Positions 1 to 7,789 of a stretch of 28,686 bases of DNA are shown here, in pieces. This DNA is from a virus. The notes under the pieces were generated by a model. The model did not search any database, was not told the origin of the DNA, and worked only from the letters and a program-made list of their open reading frames with translations. The translations under genes and the position numbers were made by a program. Where the stretch lies: positions 1 through 28,686 of the IMG/VR virus record IMGVR_UViG_3300011253_000726. One strand, written 5' to 3'. Position 1 is the first letter of the stretch, and every line of letters starts with the position of its first letter.

Positions 1-330
1 AAAAACTTTATTTGTCATACCATTAACTACAATATCTACAAACTTAGATAATACAGGCACTGGTTTCCAGTCTAAATTAAGATAAGACATGTCACCATTA
101 ATAGCTAACTCATCTTTATATTTTTGTACAGGCTGTTCTCCTCTTGCGTATAATCTTAAACTATGAAATCTATTATATGATGTAGCAAATCTAGTTCCAT
201 TACCGCCTTGTCTCCACCATTCACCTTCAATAGCTTGAGCAACTTGCTGTCCATATTTCAACGAGCTTTTTACTTCGTCCGGCACAACTTGGCTAGGAAA
301 AGAACTGTTTGGATTTGTGTATATATTCAT
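1..330 (-). CDS. Portal protein, N-terminal part (crAss-like type), runs off the left edge
   Basis: This is the first 110 residues of a longer protein: the reading frame opens with ATG at 330-328 and continues without a stop to base 1. It starts MNIYTNPNSSFPSQVVPDEV and includes GEWWRQGG, LRLYARGEQPVQKYKDELAI and SYLNLDWKPVPVLSKFVDIV. I recognise this pattern from the N-termini of crAss-like phage portal proteins. A portal forms the dodecameric ring at the capsid vertex, through which the terminase pumps DNA. Its position directly behind TerL fits the usual terL-portal order. The start codon lies one base from the TerL stop, so the pair is probably translationally coupled. The family call rests on remembered motifs and gene order, and the C-terminal part is not in the window. 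Confidence 0.72.
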   Translation of the reverse strand, partial: MNIYTNPNSSFPSQVVPDEVKSSLKYGQQVAQAIEGEWWRQGGNGTRFATSYNRFHSLRLYARGEQPVQKYKDELAINGDMSYLNLDWKPVPVLSKFVDIVVNGMTNKVF

Positions 331-2541
331 TTACTTAATTATTTTTGATAATGTACCTTTGTTGTTGTATCTTTTTATCCCAAGGTCTATAGTTTTTCTT
401 ATCGTTCTATTAACTGGAGCATATCTATTTTTATTACAAGCCATAATAGCAAGTCCAGAACTTATAGATGCATCATATTTTGTTCTTCTTGTTATGTCAA
501 AATTAGCCCAGTCTTCAAGTGTTCTTTGAAAATACATATCTCCATAACTGTCACCATCAAATCCCACAGCATTTTCTATATATGTTTCAATAGCGGCAGC
601 GTGCGCTTGTATTATATCTTGACTAGAGTTAGGTATTCCACCAATCTCTCTTTCTGTTACTGATAATTTAGCATAGACTTTGTCTGGTCTATTCATACTA
701 AATCCTCTATAACCTCTTCTTCTAAAATGATATAATAATCTAGGTTTGTTATTTTCTGCTAGTATTGGCATACCATAAAATATACATGCCATAAGTACAT
801 CTTCAAAAAACAATTCAGCAGTTTGCGGGCGAGCGATATATTCTAAGAAAAAATGATCAGCAGGAGCATTTTCCATGCTAAACTTAGTTAAACCACTTAA
901 AGCTCCTTTAGAACCTCTTCCATCTACTGTGCCTGATATATCATAACTATCACAACCAAAAGCACCCATGTGCTCATTACCTGGATATTTAATACCATTT
1001 TTAATTATAAATCTGTTTTGTAAATTTGTTGGTGGCACCCAAGTTATAAGAAATCTACCGTTTTTGTTAGGTGAAAAAACCACTCTAGTATCAATAATAC
1101 CATTTTCCCATTGAAAACTTCCAGCAGTTACAACAGCGGCAGATGATGCTTCCTCGTTGTAATCAATTTGCTGATATATTTTTGTTAAATTAAATAAAGA
1201 CATTTTAGACTCGTCTCTAAACGCATGCTTAGTTGTGCGAGGAAACTGTCTATAAAATTCATTTAATCCATCTTGATCGTCTTTAAGACCTTCTACCTCA
1301 TTCTCCCAATATTCAATGACTCCAATTTTGATTGGTACTCCATGAGGTCCATGCACTTTTTCTGATGGGGTTTCGAAGACAGGGTAGCCATAAGAATCAA
1401 TGTATCCTTCGTAATTCCACTCCATAGGAATGAACAAAGAATAGAGTCCTGAACGCGTTTGTCCATTTGCGTTTCTTTTTGTAACATCTGAGTCATCATA
1501 TAATTTTTTAAAATTTCTACCACCTTTGTCTAAAGCGTTTGATGTTGATCCCATCATACACTTGCCAATTACTCTAGAACCTAGTCTTAATGTTGTTTTA
1601 GTAACACGCCAATTATTTTGTATATCATTAGGTCTTTCCCATTTACCACTTTCATCATGCACTAATAACCTTAGTTTTTCACCATCATAAGCATTATCTC
1701 CTGTGTTTTTCCAATCAATAGTTGTATCAAGCCCAGCAAGATCTTCTGGTTTATCTGTAGATACTATAGACCTTCTTGTAAACTTAGAAGCTGGCACACG
1801 ATACGCTAGTTCTGTTTTAGGTCGATCCATACCGTCTTGTATAGGTTTAAAAAAGAAAGGATAGTTAACTGATATTGGTACTACCTTGTCTGTAAACATT
1901 TTTTTAGCATCAGCACCAGATTTTGATAATATACCAAAACGCGCGTCAGTAGACATTGTAGCCATATTGACAGTTTCTCCAGATGCCATAAATGAAAACC
2001 CAGATCGTCTGTTTTTTAAATAACACATACCGTAACTTCGGTAATCTGCTCTGCATGCTTCCCAAAATATAAAAAATAATCTATTTGATTCTCTAAAATC
2101 TGGTTGGCCAACATCAATTTTTGACCATTGTAAGTACATATAATGAGTACCAGTTATAAATATAGGTTTATCTTTGTTTATATACCAAAAACCTTCTTCA
2201 CGTCTTTTAAACTCAAGGTTAATATAATCATACCATTTTTCCTTAAAATCATCTGGATATTCTCTCCAGTCAAAAACGGTTTTTATTCTATTTAATACTT
2301 TAGGATAATCAAACCTGGTCCATTTATTTTCTTTAAACTTATAAACATTGTTTTCTTTAGGTAAAGCTATTTTAAGATTTTGTATTTCATAAATCTCTCC
2401 AATTTGTCCAGTCTTAGATATAACAACCATATCATAATCATCATTATATCCATACTCCCATTTATTATACCTATTCATTCGTTTAAGAATTTTAGGTTTA
2501 ATATAATCAGGTAATACTTTATATAAAGTTTGCTTATACAT
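331..2541 (-). CDS. terL: Terminase large subunit (packaging ATPase/nuclease)
   Basis: At 736 aa this matches the long TerL of crAss-like phages. TerL docks on the portal, hydrolyses ATP to pump DNA into the prohead and cuts the concatemer. The ATPase half shows a degenerate P-loop region, KNRRSGFSF (about 176-184), and a Walker B followed by the catalytic acid, LRLLVHDESG (about 290-299, D296/E297). The RNase H-like nuclease half starts near residue 520 with GCDSYDISG (D531). It has further candidate metal-binding acids at FFEDVLMA (D581) and SSQDII (D642). The ATG overlaps the stop of the preceding 91-aa gene by one base (TAATG). The Walker A lacks the classical GxxxxGK[ST], as in many TerL proteins. 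Function is well supported; the crAss-like assignment is inference from sequence flavour. Confidence 0.9.
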   Translation of the reverse strand: MYKQTLYKVLPDYIKPKILKRMNRYNKWEYGYNDDYDMVVISKTGQIGEIYEIQNLKIALPKENNVYKFKENKWTRFDYPKVLNRIKTVFDWREYPDDFKEKWYDYINLEFKRREEGFWYINKDKPIFITGTHYMYLQWSKIDVGQPDFRESNRLFFIFWEACRADYRSYGMCYLKNRRSGFSFMASGETVNMATMSTDARFGILSKSGADAKKMFTDKVVPISVNYPFFFKPIQDGMDRPKTELAYRVPASKFTRRSIVSTDKPEDLAGLDTTIDWKNTGDNAYDGEKLRLLVHDESGKWERPNDIQNNWRVTKTTLRLGSRVIGKCMMGSTSNALDKGGRNFKKLYDDSDVTKRNANGQTRSGLYSLFIPMEWNYEGYIDSYGYPVFETPSEKVHGPHGVPIKIGVIEYWENEVEGLKDDQDGLNEFYRQFPRTTKHAFRDESKMSLFNLTKIYQQIDYNEEASSAAVVTAGSFQWENGIIDTRVVFSPNKNGRFLITWVPPTNLQNRFIIKNGIKYPGNEHMGAFGCDSYDISGTVDGRGSKGALSGLTKFSMENAPADHFFLEYIARPQTAELFFEDVLMACIFYGMPILAENNKPRLLYHFRRRGYRGFSMNRPDKVYAKLSVTEREIGGIPNSSQDIIQAHAAAIETYIENAVGFDGDSYGDMYFQRTLEDWANFDITRRTKYDASISSGLAIMACNKNRYAPVNRTIRKTIDLGIKRYNNKGTLSKIIK

Positions 2542-2816
2542 TATTTAGATCTTCCTTCAGCAAAGCCACGAAATGTACTTTCTTTTTTAACTTCTTTAGG
2601 CTTTTCTTCTAACATATCTTGTTCCTCATTAATACGATTAAGTATTTCAAAAGCATCAAATATAGCTAGTTTTTTTGTAGCAGCAGCGTTTTTAAGTCTG
2701 TCAGCTGAAATATCGTCGTCTGAATCTACAATAGCTTCTTTAGCAACTTTAATAAGTTCTTCAACAGCTACGTGTCCAGCTTGGATTATATTCTTTTTCG
2801 TTTCCTTGGTATTCAT
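2541..2816 (-). CDS. Small helical protein upstream of TerL; candidate small terminase subunit
   Basis: The protein has 91 aa and is predicted mostly helical. Its central segment, SADRLKNAAATKKLAIFDAF (about 37-56), is followed by EILNRINEEQDML and a charged tail rich in Lys and Glu. Small terminase subunits recognise phage DNA and are commonly short helical proteins encoded immediately before terL. This position and size are the only reasons for the proposal. No helix-turn-helix is obvious to me. The ATG at 2816 lies inside the 3' end of the upstream 201-aa gene (56-nt overlap). The stop overlaps the TerL start by one base. Confidence 0.6.
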   Translation of the reverse strand: MNTKETKKNIIQAGHVAVEELIKVAKEAIVDSDDDISADRLKNAAATKKLAIFDAFEILNRINEEQDMLEEKPKEVKKESTFRGFAEGRSK

Positions 2817-3366
2817 ACTCTATAATAATATCATTTGATTTCATACAATAAAGACGTTGTTCGCCTACAATAAATTCCCATTCTCTGTTAGCTTTAAATC
2901 CTACAAGATCTCCCTCGTTAATTCCTAGCGCTTCTAATGAACTATTACCTATTTTAAGTATACCAATATGTTTTTGTTCAATATCAAGCGTTAAATTGTC
3001 AATGTCTTTTATAGGTTTTATAAAACACCTTTGACCAATAGCTAACCACTTATTATCTCTTTTGTATAGATAAACTTGATCTGGTTTACAAAAATATAAA
3101 TCTTCTTTAAAATATTGCCCACTGTTTCTATCTACACCCCTAACGTCATACCATCTTCTAAATATATTATGGTGCACCATTACTTCATCTCCAACTTTTA
3201 AAATAGTTTTAAATGCTAACGGTACAGAAACTATAATTGCTTCTTTGCTAACTAGTTTGTGATCTTCAATACTGGTATTTAGTATTAAAGTTTTATCACC
3301 AACTTTCTTTTCATTATTATATCTACTATTTTTAGGAGTTATAATAAAGTCATATACACTGTTCAT
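2761..3366 (-). CDS. Tandem GroES-fold-like (Cpn10-like) protein, function unknown
   Basis: The protein has 201 aa. The C-terminal half (about 110-185) follows the layout of a GroES barrel. It has an opening strand RCFIKPIKD, then IGILKIG where GroES has GxVxAVG, then EGDLVGFKANREW, then EFIVGEQRLYCMKSNDIIIE, which matches the GroES ending (…GEEYLIxRExDIxAxxE). The N-terminal half (about 5-102) repeats the pattern with FIITPKNSR, EAIIVSVP, KVGDEVMVHH and EDLYFCKPDQVYLYK. It has no clear GroES mobile loop, so it need not bind a chaperonin; the fold may have been reused structurally. It is distinct from the true GroES at 7529-7789. The ATG overlaps the upstream stop by one base. Resemblance was seen by eye only. 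Confidence 0.6.
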   Translation of the reverse strand: MNSVYDFIITPKNSRYNNEKKVGDKTLILNTSIEDHKLVSKEAIIVSVPLAFKTILKVGDEVMVHHNIFRRWYDVRGVDRNSGQYFKEDLYFCKPDQVYLYKRDNKWLAIGQRCFIKPIKDIDNLTLDIEQKHIGILKIGNSSLEALGINEGDLVGFKANREWEFIVGEQRLYCMKSNDIIIEYEYQGNEKEYNPSWTRSC

Positions 3367-3593
3367 TAATACTCTAAGTCGTATTCAACAGAGATAGCCA
3401 TGTTAGAATTAAACTTCTTCCACGGCATAACCTCGTCTTGTTTTTTAATGTATATGTTATAAGAGTTGTCAGGTTTATTGAAAGTAATATTATTAATAAT
3501 ATGACCTCCATAAACAGATTGTCCAACAGAATAATGCATAGCTTCGTTTTTATAGTCCGCGCCTATACTTATTTTTCTTATAATAGAACTCAT
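3366..3593 (-). CDS. Hypothetical protein, 75 aa
   Basis: I do not recognise a function. The protein begins MSSIIRKISIGADYKNEAMH and continues with a beta-rich pattern (YGGHIINNITF, SYNIYIKK) and an acidic end, SVEYDLEY. There is no membrane segment and no cysteine. It lies in the late operon, 1 nt before the coiled-coil gene's stop codon and overlapping the next gene by one base, so it is almost certainly expressed with the packaging genes. Small proteins with this 'RKISIGADYK…AMHY' opening are, as far as I recall, common in marine phage genomes but uncharacterised. Confidence 0.65.
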   Translation of the reverse strand: MSSIIRKISIGADYKNEAMHYSVGQSVYGGHIINNITFNKPDNSYNIYIKKQDEVMPWKKFNSNMAISVEYDLEY

Positions 3594-3594
3594 G

Positions 3595-3855
3595 TTATTT
3601 TACTTCTTCAGCTTCTACTTCAGGTACTATTTCTTCGTAAGATCCGTCTTGTAAGTTAATGTTAACTTGCCCGTACTTTTCTTCTAACTCTTTTTTAGTT
3701 TTGTTTAGAGCATCGTTAAAATCTTTTAACGCTGCAGAAATTTCAAATTTCTTAGCTTCTAATGCTCCTAAGTCATAAACAACTGTTTGAATTTTTTGTT
3801 GTTGTTCTTTAATTGTTTCTAACTCTTTGTCTGTAATTTTTAAATCTTTACTCAT
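3595..3855 (-). CDS. Small coiled-coil protein, 86 aa
   Basis: Residues about 5-65 are a long heptad-rich helix (ELETIKEQQQKIQTVVYDLG, then ALNKTKKELEEKYG). It is followed by VNINLQDGSYEEI and a Glu/Val tail. There is no signal peptide or membrane segment, so a spanin role is not supported. The segment 'EKYGQVNINLQDGSY' after a coiled coil is a pattern I associate with widespread uncharacterised small phage proteins. A TAACAATTAAA-type leader lies about 10 nt upstream of the ATG at 3855. Function unknown; a structural or scaffold role is only a guess. Confidence 0.7.
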   Translation of the reverse strand: MSKDLKITDKELETIKEQQQKIQTVVYDLGALEAKKFEISAALKDFNDALNKTKKELEEKYGQVNINLQDGSYEEIVPEVEAEEVK

Positions 3856-3885
3856 TTGATTAAATTTTAATTGTTATTAATTGTT

Positions 3886-4350
3886 TTACTTATTACTATT
3901 ATTACTTATAGTTTTAAATTTTTCCGCTCCTCGAGAACCAAAGTACGCTACGTAAACTGTTGTAGTTAAAGTTTTTAATAAACTTATCCACTCTTGCTCT
4001 ACTGTAAAAGATATACTTTCATGACTATCAACCCATATAAAAGCAATAGTCATTACAGATAAAAATATCAAAGACAAAGGGCGTGTATTTTTACTAAGCC
4101 ATGAATCGCTTTTCATATCGCTTTCCCAGCGCTTTGATACTTCTTGCATTTCAATCATATCTTGTTCTAATAATTTTAATGCTTTTTCTTTATCCTCTAC
4201 AGGTAATGCAGGGTCTTTATGTATTAAGTTTTTAACTAAACCTAAGACACCGTTATTTGGTAATACTTCACCAACAGTACCTAATATACCTGGCGCAGCT
4301 TGTGATAAAAATTGCCCAACTTTTGTTTCGTGAAATTTCTTTTTACTCAT
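3886..4350 (-). CDS. Putative holin, 3TM gene-transfer-release type
   Basis: The protein has 154 aa. It carries the hallmark stretch RWESDMKSDSWLSKNTRPLS (about 74-93), followed directly by a membrane segment (about 91-107, LSLIFLSVMTIAFIWV). A second hydrophobic or amphipathic segment follows (about 118-137), ending in a basic tail (GSRGAEKF). This layout is typical of the GTA-holin-3TM family, whose members are thought to open the inner membrane for lysis. The N-terminal part (GILGTVGEVLPNNGVLGLV) is also weakly hydrophobic. The ATG overlaps the stop of the HEXXH gene by four bases (ATGA), so the two are coupled. No endolysin or spanin is recognisable next to it. Confidence 0.72.
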   Translation of the reverse strand: MSKKKFHETKVGQFLSQAAPGILGTVGEVLPNNGVLGLVKNLIHKDPALPVEDKEKALKLLEQDMIEMQEVSKRWESDMKSDSWLSKNTRPLSLIFLSVMTIAFIWVDSHESISFTVEQEWISLLKTLTTTVYVAYFGSRGAEKFKTISNNSNK

Positions 4351-4670
4351 AATGCGTTAAAAGGATCTGTTTTACTATATGCTTCTTTCTCCCAAGGTAA
4401 ATTAGGATTACCTTCTTTCATTTTAGAACGTAAGTATGTTTTACCTTTCCAATACACAGCGCTATCATCGTAATCTAAATCTCCACGTTTAACTTGATCA
4501 ATATGCACTTCTTCATGTTCCACAACACTTTTTTCTGCGTCATCAGTTAAGTTTGGCGCTACTAGTATAGTACCGTTTTTGTTTCCTTTGCCTAAAACAC
4601 CTTCTTCTAATTCTCTTTCATAAACAGGAGAACCGTCTATTTTAAACGGTGGTTTAAGTTTAAATGCCAT
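4347..4670 (-). CDS. Small HEXXH zincin-like protein, putative metallopeptidase
   Basis: The protein has 107 aa. It contains HEEVH (residues 52-56), with the hydrophobic context SVVEHEEVHIDQ expected of a zinc-metalloprotease helix. A possible third ligand, E96, lies about 40 residues downstream in WEKEAY. The upstream segment GTILVAPN resembles the edge strand that precedes the active-site helix in small zincins. Such minimal HEXXH proteins occur in phages. The coupling to a holin suggests lysis or virion maturation, but the substrate is unknown. The motif is seen; catalysis is inferred. Confidence 0.62.
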   Translation of the reverse strand: MAFKLKPPFKIDGSPVYERELEEGVLGKGNKNGTILVAPNLTDDAEKSVVEHEEVHIDQVKRGDLDYDDSAVYWKGKTYLRSKMKEGNPNLPWEKEAYSKTDPFNAL

Positions 4671-5252
4671 TTATTTTTGTTTTTTAGGTAGTCGTTCTTT
4701 TGTTTCTTTATTAACAATAGGTTTAAGTTTACCCTTCTTTTTTTTAATTGATCTGTGCATATGTCCTTCTTTACCATCATGACCTTCATTGTTTAATGGA
4801 GATGCTTTTCTTGACACTGCTTTATGGTCTTTTTTATATCTTGACACTCCAGCTTTATCATCTACTGCATTGTACTTCATATCGTCATACCTTTTTTCTC
4901 CAATATAACCAGTTCCATAATTAACGTTATTAGCTGGTGATGATTTTCTATGTGGAGCATTGCCATGTGGTGCATGTGGTCCTTTTTCTACAGAATATCT
5001 TGACATTCCTGCCCCGTGTTCTTTTTTTCCTCTTGGAGTTTCTAAGTGTCTTGAATATTCACCATCAGTCATAGCGCTATGATCACCACGGTTTCCTTTT
5101 TGTTTAGCTGGTGATCCTTTATGGTCTGCAATATCATTTTCTAAATAATGCATTCTAGCTTTGCTAGATAATCTTTTGTTGTACGCTTCTTTTGCGTCAA
5201 ATCTTTCAGCGGATTTCATTCCGCCCATGTGTTTGTGTATTGGATGTCCCAT
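4671..5252 (-). CDS. Basic, His/Lys-rich protein with repeated SPLN-type motifs (193 aa)
   Basis: I do not recognise a family. The protein is very polar and probably largely disordered, rich in Lys, His, Gly and Ser (MGHPIHKHMGGMKS…, HAPHGNAPHRKSS…). It contains SRKASPLN and RKSSPAN, motifs shared with the neighbouring proteins at 5850-7089, plus NYGTGYIGEK, which parallels NFGTGFLG in the 6715-7089 protein. It ends in a lysine-rich tail. The stop abuts the HEXXH gene's start. The late-operon position and strong positive charge would suit a virion-internal or DNA-associated protein, but this is inference. Confidence 0.65.
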   Translation of the reverse strand: MGHPIHKHMGGMKSAERFDAKEAYNKRLSSKARMHYLENDIADHKGSPAKQKGNRGDHSAMTDGEYSRHLETPRGKKEHGAGMSRYSVEKGPHAPHGNAPHRKSSPANNVNYGTGYIGEKRYDDMKYNAVDDKAGVSRYKKDHKAVSRKASPLNNEGHDGKEGHMHRSIKKKKGKLKPIVNKETKERLPKKQK

Positions 5253-5268
5253 TTTTTTATTTTTAATG

Positions 5269-5853
5269 TTATATAAATGCTGTTAATTTTCCTGCTGTGG
5301 TTAGTGTGTTTGGTTGACCACCAGCAGCAGCAGCACCAACTAATACTTTTTGTACAACAACTGGTAATACTTGACCAGCTGGTATATCTTCAATAAATAC
5401 TAAATCTCCACCAATAGTTTCTACATATAAATTACCTGCAGTACCAACATATATCTGTGCTCCTGGAGAAGCTACACTATTTGCATCGTATATTTTATAA
5501 GCCGATACAGCTGTACCTCCAGCAAATGGAAATATATTTGCAGAAAGTAACAATGTAGTATTGTTTACAACTTCAACTATAGTAGCTACTAAAGGTGAAT
5601 TAGTACTAGAAGAAATTGTAGCAAACATGTTATAAACTACCATACCTCTTGAAACACCTTCGTTAAGAATTGATCCATCAGCGTTATAAGTAGTTATAAA
5701 ATTAGCATTAGCATCAATCAGTTGATTGTCTGTTAACTCTGGCGTTGTAGCTGTAGAAGCTGCACTAACTCTTACGCTAGGTCCCGGAATATTTATAGTG
5801 TCACTAGGAGCTACCGGTATCGCGCTAGTATATGAGCTTGGATTTATTATCAT
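5269..5853 (-). CDS. Putative virion surface or decoration protein, beta-rich (194 aa)
   Basis: The composition is Thr/Ala/Val-rich with no catalytic signature. The C-terminal part carries IYVGTAGNLYVETIGGD and VFIEDIPAGQVLPVVVQKVL, ending in TTAGKLTAFI. This 'GTAGN…T.GGD…F..IPAGQ.LPV' layout is common in small phage structural proteins with a beta-sandwich attached to heads or fibres. The ATG overlaps the upstream stop by four bases (ATGA). Location among structural genes agrees. I cannot tell a capsid decoration from a tail location. Confidence 0.62.
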   Translation of the reverse strand: MIINPSSYTSAIPVAPSDTINIPGPSVRVSAASTATTPELTDNQLIDANANFITTYNADGSILNEGVSRGMVVYNMFATISSSTNSPLVATIVEVVNNTTLLLSANIFPFAGGTAVSAYKIYDANSVASPGAQIYVGTAGNLYVETIGGDLVFIEDIPAGQVLPVVVQKVLVGAAAAGGQPNTLTTAGKLTAFI

Positions 5854-6470
5854 GATTTTAAAAGATTAATTGTTTTTTTGCTTTCAGTTATAGCATTAGC
5901 TGCTTGAGCTGAACCTATTGCGTTTTGCACTCTTTGATTTCTACTGCCAGCGCTAGCACTTTGATATTGATTACCTTTTTTTTGATTTCTTTTTATCATC
6001 TTCTCTTCTTGCTTAATGTAACCATCGTTTAACGGTGAAGCTTTTCTAGACATACCATCTTTAGGAGGAGTATTAGTAGGTTGTTTATCAGAAATATGCT
6101 TTCTACCTTTTCTTTCTTTGTCTGACGGAGCTTTATGTTCTGAAGCGCTAGCTAAATGACTTGCGTATTTACTAGGTTTCATACTGTGAGCGCCTATAGC
6201 ATCTAACGGAGATTGTTTTCTAGACATCGAAGCGTCAGCTCTACTGTTGTCTCTTTCTTCTTCAACAATACTGTTATCTTGTTCTCTGCTATGAGCAGCT
6301 TTAGCGGCTTTAATTTGATCTTGCAGCTGTGATTTAAGTTCGTAATCTATACCACCTTGACCTTCAGATCCCATTTTTCCTTTGTTTACTTTGTCTAGTT
6401 TTCTTTGTAGTTTACCGTGTTTGTTCAGTGGGCTTTTGCCACTAAACGCTCTTTGAAATGGTGATCCCAT
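5850..6470 (-). CDS. Basic disordered protein with three SPLN motifs (206 aa)
   Basis: The protein is Lys/Ser/Gln-rich and low in hydrophobics. It carries GKSPLNKHGK near the N-terminus (about 11-20), SRKQSPLDAIG in the middle and MSRKASPLNDGY later. Adjacent proteins have the same motif. The N-terminal block MGSPFQRAFSG may be a fourth variant. The C-terminus (NAIGSAQAANAITESKK) is more helical. Function unknown. The repeated short motif suggests a shared localisation or processing signal rather than enzymatic activity. It overlaps the downstream gene by ATGA and starts 2 nt after the upstream stop codon. Confidence 0.65.
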   Translation of the reverse strand: MGSPFQRAFSGKSPLNKHGKLQRKLDKVNKGKMGSEGQGGIDYELKSQLQDQIKAAKAAHSREQDNSIVEEERDNSRADASMSRKQSPLDAIGAHSMKPSKYASHLASASEHKAPSDKERKGRKHISDKQPTNTPPKDGMSRKASPLNDGYIKQEEKMIKRNQKKGNQYQSASAGSRNQRVQNAIGSAQAANAITESKKTINLLKS

Positions 6471-6472
6471 AA

Positions 6473-6703
6473 TTATCCTTTTGCTATTTGAGTTATTGGC
6501 CCTGCTTTATATACTGGGTCCATAAATTTTAATTTCATACCGTAAGTTCCATTGCTAGAACCTTTACCGTGTAACCTTCCTTCTTGGTCTAAAGGTCCGT
6601 CCCATATTTGAGACTCACCTACAATACCAATGTCTTCTCCTTTTGATTTAGAAGCATGCGAGTGAGCTTTGTCTTCTATCATATTTAATGGTGATTTTTT
6701 CAT
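6473..6703 (-). CDS. Small SPLN-motif protein (76 aa)
   Basis: The protein begins MKKSPLNMIEDKAHSHASKS, placing the SPLN motif at the extreme N-terminus. It then has a Gly-rich section, ESQIWDGPLDQEGRLHGKG and SNGTYGMKLKFMDP. It has no membrane segment and no recognised domain. It is translated from the same operon as three other proteins carrying the motif. It is probably a small virion-associated protein, by position only. Confidence 0.6.
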   Translation of the reverse strand: MKKSPLNMIEDKAHSHASKSKGEDIGIVGESQIWDGPLDQEGRLHGKGSSNGTYGMKLKFMDPVYKAGPITQIAKG

Positions 6704-6714
6704 AATTTTGTTTT

Positions 6715-7089
6715 TTAATATATTTCTTCTTCTTGACCTATGCTTCTATCAAAAGATCCTGGCATAGGTGCTCCAAACATTCCGCCTGCTGCTTTCTGTG
6801 CTCCTGGCGTAAAAGGTGAAGCTATTGTTGGTGCGTTTGTTAATAATTCTGGTGTTTCTTCTTCCATACCTATTTGGTTTGGAACAGTATTTAATTCTTG
6901 TTCAACTGGAACCTCTAAAGTTTCTTGAACTTGAGTAGGTCCTTGATTTTGTTTTCTAATCATAGACCCAACCTGGTTTTCTAATTTAGAAACTCTACTC
7001 CTTATTTTACCAGCATTTTTTTTACTAGAAAAACTACCAACTGCTGAACCTAAAAAACCAGTTCCGAAATTTATTGGACTATTACTCAT
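6715..7089 (-). CDS. Small protein with SPIN/GTGFLG N-terminus and coiled coil (124 aa)
   Basis: The N-terminus MSNSPINFGTGFLGSAVGSF carries a variant of the SPLN motif followed by GTGFLG. The latter is paralleled by NYGTGYIG in the 193-aa protein. Residues about 25-45 (KIRSRVSKLENQVGSMIRKQ) form a short coiled coil. The rest is Pro/Glu/Thr-rich and probably disordered, with ASPFTPGAQKAAGGMFG near the end. No family is recognised. The start overlaps the stop of the winged-helix-like gene by ATGA. Confidence 0.62.
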   Translation of the reverse strand: MSNSPINFGTGFLGSAVGSFSSKKNAGKIRSRVSKLENQVGSMIRKQNQGPTQVQETLEVPVEQELNTVPNQIGMEEETPELLTNAPTIASPFTPGAQKAAGGMFGAPMPGSFDRSIGQEEEIY

Positions 7090-7532
7090 CTTTCTTTATC
7101 TTTGTTTACATTATAAATAGCTCTTGTCAGTACTTTATCTGTATAGCTATTACCTTTTATTAATTTATTTCTTCTTTCACTAGAAGGTATATCATCTTCA
7201 CCTAACATGATTCGATACATTTTACTTATAAGTTGTTTGCACTTAAATGAAACTTTATATATATTATACTTTTGAGTTGTTCTGTTTCTATGTCTCCATA
7301 CAACAATCCAATCTTCTTTTAGTAATCTGTTCCAGCGCCTGTTATCCCAACTATAAGAATATGTACCTATTTCAAAATCATGCTTAGTAAAAAGATCCAT
7401 ACAATCAAAATAAATTAATAACTCAAGATCCGCGTCATTTAAGCCGTTGTTTTTACAAGCCCATTTACGTATTATACGATAATGTTTTAGCAAGTTAAGA
7501 TCTTTTACATCTCTTGCTGATAGCTTTTTCAT
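7086..7532 (-). CDS. Winged-helix-like (MarR-type?) protein, 148 aa
   Basis: The first two thirds read as a helix-rich DNA-binding module. LKHYRIIRKWACKNNGLND is followed by DADLELLIYFDCMDLFTKHD (two helices), then WNRLLKEDWIVVWRHRNRT with a basic beta-hairpin 'wing' (VVWRHRNRTTQKYNIYKVS), then another helix (FKCKQLISKMYRIMLG). This order (helices, recognition-like segment, hairpin, helix) is that of MarR-like winged helices. The C-terminal 40 residues are basic. It is flanked by groES and virion-type genes with ATGA overlaps at both ends. A late-gene regulator is possible but unproved. Confidence 0.6.
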   Translation of the reverse strand: MKKLSARDVKDLNLLKHYRIIRKWACKNNGLNDADLELLIYFDCMDLFTKHDFEIGTYSYSWDNRRWNRLLKEDWIVVWRHRNRTTQKYNIYKVSFKCKQLISKMYRIMLGEDDIPSSERRNKLIKGNSYTDKVLTRAIYNVNKDKER

Positions 7533-7789
7533 AAAACAACGACAACGTTTTCTTGTCGAATAACGTGATAAGGTTCTTTATTTATTTCTATTCTATGTGA
7601 TGATGCTTTATCAAAATAAATTATATCTTTATTTTTTACTGCAACAACTCCGTCGCCTACTTGAATAACTTCAGCTTTTTGGAATCTTACATCTTCTCTT
7701 TGTTTTTCTGTAAGAAGTAAACCACCTTTTGTAGACTGGTTTTGTTCTTCTATTTTTTTTATTATTAAATTATTTCCTATCGCCCTCAT
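7529..7789 (-). CDS. groES: GroES-type co-chaperonin (Cpn10)
   Basis: At 86 aa this is slightly shorter than bacterial GroES (about 97). It has the opening strand NNLIIKKIEE and a mobile loop, STKGGLLLTEKQREDVRFQK (about 19-38), with the GG-L-L core that binds GroEL. It also has AEVIQVGDG and the barrel end EINKEPYHVIRQENVVVVL. It should form the heptameric lid of the phage chaperonin encoded immediately upstream. The ATG at 7789 sits 20 nt inside the 3' end of groEL, so translation is probably coupled. The roof-loop region is compact. Confidence 0.9.
   Translation of the reverse strand: MRAIGNNLIIKKIEEQNQSTKGGLLLTEKQREDVRFQKAEVIQVGDGVVAVKNKDIIYFDKASSHRIEINKEPYHVIRQENVVVVL

Noticed and set aside
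1293-1523. A 76-aa leftward frame inside terL
   Set aside because: It is out of frame within a clearly conserved part of TerL and has no start context of its own.
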